A stretch of 64,000 nt of DNA from Acidaminococcaceae bacterium (GTDB lineage: Bacteria; Bacillota; Negativicutes; Acidaminococcales; Acidaminococcaceae), in contig CALXRU010000001.1 in assembly GCA_944390935.1 (NCBI GenBank), positions 80,319 to 144,318 on the forward strand, read 5' to 3'. The notes under the pieces are model-generated. The model was not told where the DNA came from. It saw nothing but the letters and a program-made list of their open reading frames with translations, and searched no databases. The position numbers were made by a program, and so were the translations under genes. Positions within the stretch are counted from its first letter, which is position 1, and the number at the start of each line of letters is the position of its first letter. Of the stretch, positions 1 through 8,207 are shown one piece after another.

Positions 1-807
1 CAGGGCATGAAGCTTTGCGTGGGCGATATTTGTGATTTGGGCACGGTTGACAAGCTGTTTGCAGCGGAAAAGTTTGACGCCGTTATTCACTTTGCGGCGC
101 AGACAATGGTGCCGTATTCCCTGCAGCACCCGCAGGAGGATTGCAATACCAATCTTATCGGCCTGCTGAATATTCTGGAAAGCTGCCGTAAGTACGGCGT
201 TAAAACCGTGGTATTTTCCTCCAGCGCCGCCGTTTACGGCGATAACCCCAACATCCCGCTGACGGAGGATTTGCCGCTTGTGCCGACATCATGCTATGGC
301 ATTACCAAAATGACCAGCGAGCATTACCTGCGCATGTACCATGACTTGTACGGCATAAACAGCATTGTGCTGCGCTTTGCCAACGTGTACGGCGAACGTC
401 AGGGCGAAGGTGGGGAAGGCGGCGTTATCAGCATTTTCTGCAAGCTGCTGGTGCAGGATAAGCCGCTGACAGTGTTCGGCAACGGCGAGCAGACGCGCGA
501 TTTTGTGTACGCCGGTGATATTGCCCAAGCAGCCGCCAAAGCATTAAACCTGCAGGGCTTTAACGTAATCAACATTTCCACCAGCAGGGAAACCTCGCTG
601 AATGAGCTTTTGGGCGCGTTTAAATCCGCCTGCGGGCATGATTTAACTGTAAACTATGCGCCTGCGCGCGAAGGCGATATTTTCCGCTCGGTTTTAAGCA
701 ATGATAAACTGAAAAGCCTGCTCGGCTTTGTGCCGCAAATGGATATTGAGCACGGCATACCCAAAACCTACAACGATTATTTAACACGCCGGAAGGAAGG
801 TAATTGA
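1..807 (+). CDS. NAD-dependent sugar epimerase, GalE-like (5' end missing)
   Basis: Short-chain dehydrogenase/reductase of the extended NAD-dependent epimerase family, probably a UDP-glucose 4-epimerase or a related nucleotide-sugar epimerase acting in the cytoplasm to supply sugars for surface polysaccharide. The reading frame is open from the first base of the window, so the N-terminus with the Gly-rich Rossmann loop lies outside; about 268 residues are visible. Seen here are the VIHFAA strand, the SSSAAVYG segment that holds the catalytic Ser, and YGITK, the Y-x3-K active-site pair. A C-terminal substrate-binding part with GNGEQTRDFVYAGD follows, a segment typical of the family. The stop overlaps the start of the next gene, which encodes a lipid-linked sugar transferase, so the two probably work in one envelope pathway. 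The exact substrate cannot be read from the sequence. Confidence 0.85.
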   Translation, partial: QGMKLCVGDICDLGTVDKLFAAEKFDAVIHFAAQTMVPYSLQHPQEDCNTNLIGLLNILESCRKYGVKTVVFSSSAAVYGDNPNIPLTEDLPLVPTSCYGITKMTSEHYLRMYHDLYGINSIVLRFANVYGERQGEGGEGGVISIFCKLLVQDKPLTVFGNGEQTRDFVYAGDIAQAAAKALNLQGFNVINISTSRETSLNELLGAFKSACGHDLTVNYAPAREGDIFRSVLSNDKLKSLLGFVPQMDIEHGIPKTYNDYLTRRKEGN

Positions 808-2357
808 TGAAAAATTTAAACCTGCAAAGCCTGATTATTATTGCAGTTTTAGCACTGATAACCATTATGTGGGGCATCGGCTCCGTACCGCTGTTTGACC
901 CGGACGAACCCGTTTATGCGGAAACGGCGCGCGAGATGATTAAGTACGGCGATTTCCTTTCGCCGCGTATTTTTGATAACTATTGGTACGACAAGCCGCC
1001 TATGTATTACTGGCTCGTCAGCATTTCCTTCGGGTTGTTCGGCGACGGCGAAGCTGCGGCGCGTTTCCCGGCTGCGTTAATGGCGGTTGCCACCAGCGTT
1101 ATGCTGTATTTTTCCGTCAGCAACATCTTCAGTGAACGCGCAGGCTTCTGGGCTTCCATCGTTTTAACTACCTGCGTGGAATTTTTCTATCTGGGCAAGG
1201 CGGCCGTTACCGATACGACGCTGCTGTTTTTCATGACGGCGGCGCTTTTGTGCTACCTGCATAAATGGTACTGGGTAATGTACATCGCCATGGCGCTGGC
1301 AACCGTTACCAAAGGGCCTATCGGCATTGTTTTCCCCGGTGCGATAATTTTTCTGCACCTTGTGTTTACCGGCAACCTGCGCGAAATTTTAAAAATGCAC
1401 GTTATCCGCGGGCTGGTGCTGTATTTTGCCATTGCCGCGCCGTGGTACTACTTAATGTATCAGGTGCACGGCATGGATTTCATCAACACTTTCCTTGGCT
1501 TCCATAACCTTACGCGCTTTACCACACCGGAACACCCCGACCGCGTACTGTGGTGGTATTATCTGCCGGTAATTATTCTCGGCATGTTCCCGTGGACGGG
1601 CATATTGCTTCAATCCCTGCGGGCGTCTATATCCGAAGCCAGCAGTGATGAGCTTGAAAAAATGTCCTTCTTCAACATCTGGTGGGTGTTTGTGCTGTTG
1701 TTCTTCAGCATTTCGCAGACCAAACTGGTTTCCTACATTCTGCCGATGTTCCCGGCGCTGGCGATTATCGTCGGCTGGAACTTGGCAAGGCTTGAAAGCC
1801 AGCGCGGCGAATCGCTTATCTCGTGGGTTATCGGCACGGTTGTAATGTTCGGCCTGCTTGGCGTAGGCTGGTACATTGGCGGCCAGCAGCTGCCGGAAGC
1901 AGCTTTGGAAGCCAGCGTTTTAAGCGGTACGACCATTGTTATCGGATTGGTAATCCTGTGGTTCCTGTGGCGCGAGCGCGATGTAATTTTTGCAGGCTAT
2001 CTGCATGCGGCAATGGGCTTTTTAACTATGCTGATTGCATTTTCGTTCATCCTGCCGCCGGTTGCTGATAAATTCAGTGTTAAAACCATGGCGGCGGAAT
2101 ACGTGGCAACCTGCGATACAACTAAAACGGTTTACGTTGATAAGTTCCTGCGCCCGGGCTTTATGTATTACACCGGCATAGCGGGCGAGGAGATGCTGCC
2201 GAAAACCGATGCTTTAAAGAACGCCGTTACCGACGCAGCACCGAAATACATTGTAGTGCGCCGCCTGGAATTTAAGCGCCTGCAAAATCCGGAAGCAGTA
2301 CAGAATCTTCGCATCGTTAAAGAAAAAGACGGCATTATGATTTTAGAAAAATATTGA
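807..2357 (+). CDS. ArnT-like/PMT-family membrane glycosyltransferase
   Basis: Polytopic inner-membrane glycosyltransferase of the PMT_2/ArnT superfamily (GT83-like), 516 aa. These enzymes move a sugar from a polyprenyl-phosphate carrier onto lipid A or another acceptor on the periplasmic face. The N-terminus has one membrane segment followed by the family signature DPDEPVYAETAREM, whose acidic residues are the expected catalytic site. About a dozen hydrophobic segments follow, and then a soluble C-terminal domain from about residue 430. The ATG at 807 is preferred over the TTG three bases earlier because GGAAGG lies upstream at proper distance. It overlaps the stop of the epimerase gene, so the two are coupled. 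A hairpin terminator follows. The substrate (aminoarabinose or another sugar) is not determined. Confidence 0.8.
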   Translation: MKNLNLQSLIIIAVLALITIMWGIGSVPLFDPDEPVYAETAREMIKYGDFLSPRIFDNYWYDKPPMYYWLVSISFGLFGDGEAAARFPAALMAVATSVMLYFSVSNIFSERAGFWASIVLTTCVEFFYLGKAAVTDTTLLFFMTAALLCYLHKWYWVMYIAMALATVTKGPIGIVFPGAIIFLHLVFTGNLREILKMHVIRGLVLYFAIAAPWYYLMYQVHGMDFINTFLGFHNLTRFTTPEHPDRVLWWYYLPVIILGMFPWTGILLQSLRASISEASSDELEKMSFFNIWWVFVLLFFSISQTKLVSYILPMFPALAIIVGWNLARLESQRGESLISWVIGTVVMFGLLGVGWYIGGQQLPEAALEASVLSGTTIVIGLVILWFLWRERDVIFAGYLHAAMGFLTMLIAFSFILPPVADKFSVKTMAAEYVATCDTTKTVYVDKFLRPGFMYYTGIAGEEMLPKTDALKNAVTDAAPKYIVVRRLEFKRLQNPEAVQNLRIVKEKDGIMILEKY

Positions 2358-2369
2358 CGGCATGATTAT

Positions 2370-2402
2370 GGCGGTTTTGAGAAATCAAAGCCGCCAATCT
2401 TT
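2370..2402 (+). terminator. Intrinsic terminator after the ArnT-like gene
   Basis: GGCGGTTTTGA pairs with TCAAAGCCGCC across a 4-base loop (one G-U pair) and is followed by a T-rich run. It ends the epimerase-glycosyltransferase transcript. TATCAT at 2423-2428, preceded by TG at -1 spacing (extended -10 type), may be the promoter of the next operon. Confidence 0.75.
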
Positions 2403-2465
2403 ATTTTAGGGCGCATTTATGGTATCATTAAAAGATAAAGCCCATGTGATTTTAAGGAGATTTTT

Positions 2466-3128
2466 GTGAAGATAAAGGGAGTTTTATTTGACCTTGACGG
2501 CACGCTGGTAAATACCACGCCGCTGATTCTGGAATCGTTCCGCCATACGTTTAAGCAGTTTGGCATGCCGGTTCCGAGTGACAGCGAACTGGTTGCCGGT
2601 TTCGGCCTGCCGATGCGCACAGCCGTTACGGCTTACATGCCGGATGAAATGGCAGACAAGTTTTGCGATGCCTACCGTGCCTATCAGCGCACGCGGCATG
2701 ATGAATTGATAGAAAGCATTGACGGCGTTGGCGAAACACTTTCCGCGTTAAAGCAGAGTGGCATTAAAATGGCAGTTGTCACTTCCAAAAAGCGGCCGGC
2801 GGCAATCCGCGACTTGGGCTGTTATGATTTGGTTAAATACTTCGATAGGATCATAGCCTGTGACGATTGCTCCGAAAACAAGCCTTTGCCCGGCCCAAGC
2901 CTGATGGCGCTCAAAAGCCTCGGTTTAACAGGTGCGGACTGCCTTGCGGTCGGCGACAGCCCTTATGATTTGCAGAGTGCAAGGGCGGCAGGCTGCCAAA
3001 CGGCTGCCGTGCGTTATACCAGCTTTGACTGGAATTTTATTTTAACAGAAGGCAAGCCCGATTACGTTTTAAACAAAATGACCGACTTACTAACATTGAT
3101 AGATATTTTAAACAAACAGGAGGATTAA
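2466..3128 (+). CDS. HAD-superfamily IA phosphatase (PpaX/Gph-like)
   Basis: Haloacid-dehalogenase-type hydrolase of 220 aa, subfamily IA. Motif I is FDLDGTLVNT with the nucleophile Asp, motif II is the Thr/Ser in VVTSKK, motif III is the Lys in ENKPLPGPS, and motif IV is GDSPYDLQSA. A helical cap lies between motifs I and II. The nearest named families are phosphoglycolate and pyrophosphate phosphatases; the substrate here is not determinable. The start is GTG at 2466, chosen because AAGGAG sits 6 bases upstream and because motif I begins at residue 6 as usual. It is the first gene of the MTA/SAH salvage operon, one base before mtnP, so a role in dephosphorylating an intermediate of that pathway is possible but is inference only. 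Confidence 0.8.
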   Translation: MKIKGVLFDLDGTLVNTTPLILESFRHTFKQFGMPVPSDSELVAGFGLPMRTAVTAYMPDEMADKFCDAYRAYQRTRHDELIESIDGVGETLSALKQSGIKMAVVTSKKRPAAIRDLGCYDLVKYFDRIIACDDCSENKPLPGPSLMALKSLGLTGADCLAVGDSPYDLQSARAAGCQTAAVRYTSFDWNFILTEGKPDYVLNKMTDLLTLIDILNKQED

Positions 3129-3129
3129 C

Positions 3130-3927
3130 ATGCGCAAAATAGCAATTATCGGCGGCACCGGCGTTTACAGCCCGGACGCGCTGGCAGGATTTGAAGAAAA
3201 GGTTATTGCCACGCCTTACGGCGACGCGCTTTGCAAAATTGGCACACTGCACGGCAATCAGGTGGTGTTCATTACCCGCCACGGTGTTGGGCACAGCGTA
3301 CCGCCGCACAAAGTAAATTACCGCGCCAATATCTGGGCGCTGAAAAGCCTCGGCACGGAAGAAATTTTTGCCACTACGGCAGTAGGTTCTTTGAACAAAG
3401 AGATGAAAGCCGGGCATTTTGTCGTGTGCGACCAGGCGATTGACTTTACCAAAAGCCGTGTCAACACCTTTTATGATACACCGGAACGTGGCGTGGCACA
3501 TGTGGATTTTACCAATCCGTACTGCCCGCGCCTGCGTGCAAAAGTTATCAAATGCCTCGAAAAAACGGCAATCCCGTTCCATAAAACAGGCTGCTATGTC
3601 TGCACGGAAGGCCCACGTTTTGAAACCGCGGCCGAAATTAAAATGTTCGCCATGCTGGGCGGCGACCTTGTTGGCATGACCAACCTGCCGGAATCCGTAC
3701 TGGCGCGCGAAGCCGAAATGTGCTACACCAACTGCAGCATTGTTACCAATATGGCGGCAGGCATTTCGCCGACGCCGCTGAGCCACAGCGAAGTTGTGGA
3801 AGCAATGGCGCAGAGCGGCAAAAACATGGCACAGCTGATTGAAGCCTTTATTGCCGATAACAGCGAGGACAGCGAAAGCTGCAGCTGCGCACACTGCATG
3901 GCAGAATTCGGCGGTTTTAAACTGTAA
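3130..3927 (+). CDS. mtnP: S-methyl-5'-thioadenosine phosphorylase
   Basis: Phosphorolyses 5'-methylthioadenosine (and possibly 5'-deoxyadenosine) to adenine and the 5-substituted ribose 1-phosphate. The 265-aa protein has the family phosphate-binding start IGGTGVYSP, then TRHGVGHSVPPHKVNYRAN, the base-binding TEGPRFETAAEI, and VGMTNLPE with LAREAEMCY. The length is usual for the PNP/MTAP family. A short Cys-rich stretch near the C-terminus (SCSCAHC) is an added detail of unknown use. A strong SD (AGGAGG) is followed by ATG. It lies between the HAD gene and mtnA, the enzyme that takes its product, which supports MTA over inosine or guanosine as substrate. Confidence 0.9.
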   Translation: MRKIAIIGGTGVYSPDALAGFEEKVIATPYGDALCKIGTLHGNQVVFITRHGVGHSVPPHKVNYRANIWALKSLGTEEIFATTAVGSLNKEMKAGHFVVCDQAIDFTKSRVNTFYDTPERGVAHVDFTNPYCPRLRAKVIKCLEKTAIPFHKTGCYVCTEGPRFETAAEIKMFAMLGGDLVGMTNLPESVLAREAEMCYTNCSIVTNMAAGISPTPLSHSEVVEAMAQSGKNMAQLIEAFIADNSEDSESCSCAHCMAEFGGFKL

Positions 3928-3936
3928 GAGGCAGCC

Positions 3937-5001
3937 ATGGTTAAAACAATGGAGTGGCAGCACGACGCGCTGGAGATTTTAGACCAGACGAAGCTGCCGG
4001 TGGAAATAAGCTTTATAAAATGCACAACTTACCGGCGTGTTGCCGAAGCCATTAAAAGGCTGGAAGTTCGCGGCGCACCCGCTATCGGCGCTGCGGCAGG
4101 TTTTGCCATGGTGCTGGGCTGGCAACAGCTTATGCAGGAAGGAAAGGCAAATTTACAGGCTTTTGCCGCTGTGCGCAACGAACTTACCGCCGCCCGCCCA
4201 ACGGCAGTAAACCTTGCGTGGGCAGCCAACAAGCTGTACGCCAAAGCGGATGAACTGGCAGGGCAGGGCAGAACACCGGATGAAATTGCAGCACAGCTGG
4301 AAACGCTTGCCATAAAAATTTACGATGACGATATCGCCTGCAACAAAAAAATGGGCGAGTACGGCGCAGAACTTTTGCCACCGCATACCCGCATCCTGAC
4401 GCACTGCAACGCCGGTGCGCTGGCAACCTGCGGCTGGGGCACGGCTCTTGGCGTTATTCGTGCTGCGTACGCACAGGGCAAAATTGACATGGTTTATTCC
4501 GATGAAACACGCCCGCTTTTGCAGGGCGCGCGCCTGACGGTGTGGGAACTGATGCAGGACAAGATCCCGGTAACGGTTATTACCGATAATATGGCGGCAT
4601 GGACGATGAAACAAAAGGGCATTAACGCCGTCGTTACCGGTGCGGATCGCATTGCCTTAAACGGCGATACCGCCAATAAAATTGGCACATATGGCGTGGC
4701 ATTGGCAGCAAAGCACCACGGCATACCTTTTTACATCGCCGCACCAGTCAACACGTTTGATTTTAATATCGCCACGGGGGCGGATATACCAATTGAAGAA
4801 CGCAGCGCGGACGAAGTTAAGCGCTTGCAGGGCGTTGTTACAGCGCCGCAGGACGCACTTGCCTATAACCCTGCGTTTGACGTTACGCCCGCTGAACTTA
4901 TAACAGGCATTATTACCGAATACGGCGTTATTAAGCCGCCTTATTTGGAAAACATAAAAAAATTGCAGCTTAAAACCAAGGAGGAAAATTTTAATGGATA
5001 G
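3937..5001 (+). CDS. mtnA: Methylthioribose-1-phosphate isomerase
   Basis: Converts 5-methylthioribose 1-phosphate to methylthioribulose 1-phosphate; it may also act on 5-deoxyribose 1-phosphate. 354 aa, the usual length for the family, which belongs to the eIF2B-alpha fold. Seen are RGAPAIGAAAG near residue 45, the active-site Cys in THCNAG near residue 155, the catalytic Asp in VTGADRI near residue 236, and the GDTANKIGTYG segment. The start is ATG with AAGAGG five bases upstream. Its 3' end overlaps the start of ahcY by eight bases. As the step directly after MtnP, it sends the ribose part of MTA toward the aldolase encoded two genes downstream. Confidence 0.92.
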   Translation: MVKTMEWQHDALEILDQTKLPVEISFIKCTTYRRVAEAIKRLEVRGAPAIGAAAGFAMVLGWQQLMQEGKANLQAFAAVRNELTAARPTAVNLAWAANKLYAKADELAGQGRTPDEIAAQLETLAIKIYDDDIACNKKMGEYGAELLPPHTRILTHCNAGALATCGWGTALGVIRAAYAQGKIDMVYSDETRPLLQGARLTVWELMQDKIPVTVITDNMAAWTMKQKGINAVVTGADRIALNGDTANKIGTYGVALAAKHHGIPFYIAAPVNTFDFNIATGADIPIEERSADEVKRLQGVVTAPQDALAYNPAFDVTPAELITGIITEYGVIKPPYLENIKKLQLKTKEENFNG

Positions 5002-6238
5002 TATGATTAAAGACATTGCCCTTGCGCCTTCCGGCCATCAAAAAATCGCCTGGGTAAAAGAGCATATGCCGCTGCTGAATATTTTAAACGAACGCTACGG
5101 CGGTAAAAAAATATTCGACGGTTTGAATATGGTTGTAACCATTCATCTGGAAGCAAAAACCGCGTACCTTGCGCAGACTTTGAAAAACTGCGGCGCTAAT
5201 GTTGTCGTTACCGGCAGCAACCCGCTTTCCACGCAGGACGACGTTGCCGCAGCGCTGGCAGACAGCGGCGTTACCGTTTATGCAACCCATGCCTGCAGCC
5301 AGGAAGAATACGATTTGTATTTGAGTAAAGCGCTGGATACCAAACCGTCTTTAATTATCGACGACGGCGGCGACCTTGTTAACATGCTGCACAATTCCCG
5401 CCGCGAGCTGATTCCGAACCTTATCGGCGGCAGTGAAGAAACCACTACCGGCGTGCACCGCTTAAAAGCGCTGGACGAAGCCGGTAAACTGGCTTTCCCG
5501 ATGATTGCCGTTAACGACGCTTACTGCAAATACCTGTTTGATAACAGATACGGCACGGGCCAATCCTCCTGGGACGGCATTATGCGCACCACCAACCTTG
5601 TTGTGGCAGGCAAAACCGTTGTTGTTGCAGGCTACGGCTGGTGCGGCAAAGGCGTTGCCATGCGTGCCAAAGGTTTGGGCGCTAATGTCATCGTTACGGA
5701 AATTGACCCGATTAAAGGCATTGAAGCTGTGTTCGACGGCTTCCGCGTAATGCCGATGAAGGAAGCTGCCAAATACGGCGACTTCTTTGTAACCGTTACC
5801 GGCTGCAAGGATGTTATTACCAAAGAACACTTCCCGCTGATGAAGGACGGCGTTGTACTGAGCAACGCAGGCCATTTTGACGTAGAAGTTAACGTAAAAG
5901 ACCTTGAAGAAATGACTGTTGAAGCGCCTTACGAAGTGCGCAAAAACATTACCACCTACACCATGCCCAACGGTCACAAACTGAACCTGCTGGGCGAAGG
6001 CCGCCTTGTAAATCTTGCCTGCGGCGACGGCCATCCGGCAGAAGTAATGGACCTGTCCTTTGCCATGCAGTTCCTTGCCATGAAGTACCTGCTGGAGCAC
6101 AAGGGCGAGCTGAAAAACAATCTGTACGTACTGCCGGAAGAACTGAACACCGAAGTTGCGGCGCTGAAACTGGAAGCAATGGGCTACGGCATCGACACCT
6201 TAACGCCGGAGCAGTACGCTTACCTGCACGCTGAATAA
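4994..6238 (+). CDS. ahcY: Adenosylhomocysteinase, short archaeal/Thermotoga-type
   Basis: NAD-dependent hydrolase that splits S-adenosylhomocysteine (or S-inosylhomocysteine) to homocysteine and the nucleoside. 414 aa. Conserved blocks are DDGGDLVNMLH, EETTTGVHRL, the ND..CK..FDN.YGTGQS substrate-site run, the NAD Rossmann loop GYGWCGKG, and SNAGHFDVEV. The C-terminus ends LTPEQYAYLHAE and lacks the Lys/Tyr tail (KPDHYRY) of the long bacterial and eukaryotic enzymes. This places it with the short type known in archaea and Thermotoga. AGGAGG precedes the ATG. The next two genes include a deaminase for the same class of substrate (mtaD), so the true substrate may be the inosyl form; see findings. 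Confidence 0.9.
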   Translation: MDSMIKDIALAPSGHQKIAWVKEHMPLLNILNERYGGKKIFDGLNMVVTIHLEAKTAYLAQTLKNCGANVVVTGSNPLSTQDDVAAALADSGVTVYATHACSQEEYDLYLSKALDTKPSLIIDDGGDLVNMLHNSRRELIPNLIGGSEETTTGVHRLKALDEAGKLAFPMIAVNDAYCKYLFDNRYGTGQSSWDGIMRTTNLVVAGKTVVVAGYGWCGKGVAMRAKGLGANVIVTEIDPIKGIEAVFDGFRVMPMKEAAKYGDFFVTVTGCKDVITKEHFPLMKDGVVLSNAGHFDVEVNVKDLEEMTVEAPYEVRKNITTYTMPNGHKLNLLGEGRLVNLACGDGHPAEVMDLSFAMQFLAMKYLLEHKGELKNNLYVLPEELNTEVAALKLEAMGYGIDTLTPEQYAYLHAE

Positions 6239-6239
6239 T

Positions 6240-6908
6240 ATGAACAACATAGCAATTAACAAAGCGCGCGTGGAAATTATAAGCGCCGCTAAAAAAATGG
6301 CAGGGCAGAACATGCTGCCCGGTTCGTGGGGCAACATCAGCGTCAGGGTTGACGAAGAAACCTTTGCTGTAACGCCTTCCGGGCACGGCTACGATAATTT
6401 AATGCCGCAGGATATAGTAATAGTGGACGCGGCAGGCAACACGCTGGACGGCAATTTAATCCCCAGCAGCGAACTGCCGCTGCATCTGGCGATTTACAAA
6501 GCACAGCCGGACGCCGAAGCAGTAGTACACACGCACAGCATTTACGCCAGTGCCTGTGCCGCTGCCCGCAGGGATATACCGCCTTTAATTGAAGACATGG
6601 TACAGATTATGGGCGGGCCGGTGCACTGCGCAGAATACGCTTTACCCGGCACGGATGAGCTTGCGCAGAACGTCATTAACGCCATGGGCGGCAAGCGCGC
6701 GGCACTGATGGCAAACCACGGCGTTGCCTGCTGGGGCACAACGCTTGACGAAGCCATGATGGTGGCAGGCATTGTGGAAAAAGCAGCGCAGCTTTACTGC
6801 ATTACGCAGTCCATAGGCGGCGCGGTACTGCTGCCGCAAAGCGATATCGACGCTATGCACGGCTTTTACGAAGCGCATTACCGCAAACGCCAGTTAGGAG
6901 AAGAATAA
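6240..6908 (+). CDS. Class II aldolase, probable 5-(methylthio)ribulose-1-phosphate aldolase (Ald2/DrdA-like)
   Basis: Zinc-dependent class II aldolase/adducin-domain protein of 222 aa. Visible are the phosphate-binding GSWGNISVR, TPSGHGYDNL, the catalytic-acid segment SSELPLH, the zinc ligands in VHTHS, and the third ligand in ANHGV. This is the FucA-like layout with all metal ligands present. It follows ahcY by one base with no clear SD, so it is likely translated by coupling. Next to mtnP and mtnA it most likely splits 5-methylthioribulose 1-phosphate (or 5-deoxyribulose 1-phosphate) to dihydroxyacetone phosphate and an aldehyde. MtnB, the dehydratase of the oxygen-dependent pathway, belongs to the same fold and cannot be fully excluded, but no mtnC, mtnD, mtnW or mtnX gene is nearby. 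Confidence 0.75.
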   Translation: MNNIAINKARVEIISAAKKMAGQNMLPGSWGNISVRVDEETFAVTPSGHGYDNLMPQDIVIVDAAGNTLDGNLIPSSELPLHLAIYKAQPDAEAVVHTHSIYASACAAARRDIPPLIEDMVQIMGGPVHCAEYALPGTDELAQNVINAMGGKRAALMANHGVACWGTTLDEAMMVAGIVEKAAQLYCITQSIGGAVLLPQSDIDAMHGFYEAHYRKRQLGEE

Positions 6909-8188
6909 TGGCAAAATTACTGATTAAAAACGCTGAAATCATTTCAGCAAAAGATACCGGTAAATACTATATCGGCATCGAAGATAATTTAATTAAAACC
7001 ATCAGCAAAGAGCTGCCGCAGGGCTATGAAGGCGCGGAAGTTATCGACGCGGACGGCAAAATTGCCGTGCCCGGCATGGTAAACACCCATACGCACGCCG
7101 CTATGACGCTTTTGCGCAGCTATGCGGACGACATGGTGCTGATGGACTGGCTGCAAAATAAAATCTGGCCTGCCGAAGACGGTTTGACAGCCGACGATAT
7201 TTACTGGGGCACCATGCTTTCCATTGCGGAGATGTTAAAAAGCGGCACCACCTGCTTTGCCGATATGTATTTTTCCATGGACCGTGTGGCAGACGCAGTT
7301 GCGGAAACAGGCATCCGCGCTGCTTTAAGCCGCGGTCTGACAGGCTTCAGCGATGAAAACTTTGCCAAGCTGGAAGAAAACGCAGCACTGTTCAAAGAAC
7401 GCCACAACAGCTGCAACGGACGCATCCGCGTAATGCTTGGGCCTCACGCTCCTTATACCTGCTCCATGGATTACCTGAAAAAAGTTGTTGCCAAAGCGCA
7501 GGAGCTGGGCAGTGAAATACATATGCACCTTGCGGAAACCCGCGGCGAAGTGGACGACTGCATTAAGGAACACGGCATGAGCCCGATTAAACTGATGGAC
7601 AGCATCGGTATGTTTGAATGCGGCACGCTGGCAGCGCACTGCGTACATGTCGATGAGGAAGACATGGCGCTGATGGCTGCCAAACATGTGCGCGTGGCAC
7701 ATAACCCGCAGAGCAACCTGAAACTTGCCAGCGGCATCGCGCCCGTGCCTGCCATGCTTAAACATGGCATTACCGTCGGCCTTGGCACGGACGGCACCAG
7801 CAGCAACAACAATCTTGACATGCTGGAAGAATGCCGCCTTGCCGCCATGCTGCACAAAAACATGACGGGTGACCCGCAAATCCTGCCTGCGGCAGAAGCG
7901 CTTGCCCTTGCAACAAGCGAAGGCGCAAAAGCACTGGGCTTTAAAAACCTTGGCAAAATTGAAGCCGGGCAGATTGCCGACATTGTACTTTATGATATGG
8001 ATAAACCTTACTGGCACCCGCGCCACGACAGAACCTCGCTGTTTGTATATGCCGCCAGCGCCGGTGACGCCGATACGGTCATCATCGACGGCAAAGTGCT
8101 TATGCAAAACGGCAAATTGCTTAACATGGATCTGGAGAAAATCTATGCCGAAGCAGACGTGCGCGCACACCGTTTGACCAATAAATAA
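6908..8188 (+). CDS. mtaD: 5-methylthioadenosine/S-adenosylhomocysteine deaminase
   Basis: Amidohydrolase-superfamily deaminase that turns MTA or SAH (and perhaps adenosine or 5'-deoxyadenosine) into the inosine form, releasing ammonia. 426 aa. Metal ligands are the HTH of NTHTHAAMTLL, His in MHLAETRGE, His in LAAHCVHV, and Asp in LGTDGTSSNNN. The N- and C-terminal beta strands make the usual side sandwich. The ATG overlaps the stop of the aldolase gene, with AGGAG eight bases upstream. It is the last gene of the salvage run before nfnAB. Confidence 0.9.
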   Translation: MAKLLIKNAEIISAKDTGKYYIGIEDNLIKTISKELPQGYEGAEVIDADGKIAVPGMVNTHTHAAMTLLRSYADDMVLMDWLQNKIWPAEDGLTADDIYWGTMLSIAEMLKSGTTCFADMYFSMDRVADAVAETGIRAALSRGLTGFSDENFAKLEENAALFKERHNSCNGRIRVMLGPHAPYTCSMDYLKKVVAKAQELGSEIHMHLAETRGEVDDCIKEHGMSPIKLMDSIGMFECGTLAAHCVHVDEEDMALMAAKHVRVAHNPQSNLKLASGIAPVPAMLKHGITVGLGTDGTSSNNNLDMLEECRLAAMLHKNMTGDPQILPAAEALALATSEGAKALGFKNLGKIEAGQIADIVLYDMDKPYWHPRHDRTSLFVYAASAGDADTVIIDGKVLMQNGKLLNMDLEKIYAEADVRAHRLTNK

Positions 8189-8207
8189 TTTAGGGAGGGA
8201 AACACAA

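Noticed and set aside
3037..3963. Long open frame on the minus strand opposite mtnP (and similar long antisense frames opposite mtnA, mtaD, recA, ribBA, panF and others)
   Set aside because: These lie wholly opposite recognised genes, have low-complexity His/Phe/Cys-rich translations and no SD. They are a by-product of codon usage in the true genes.
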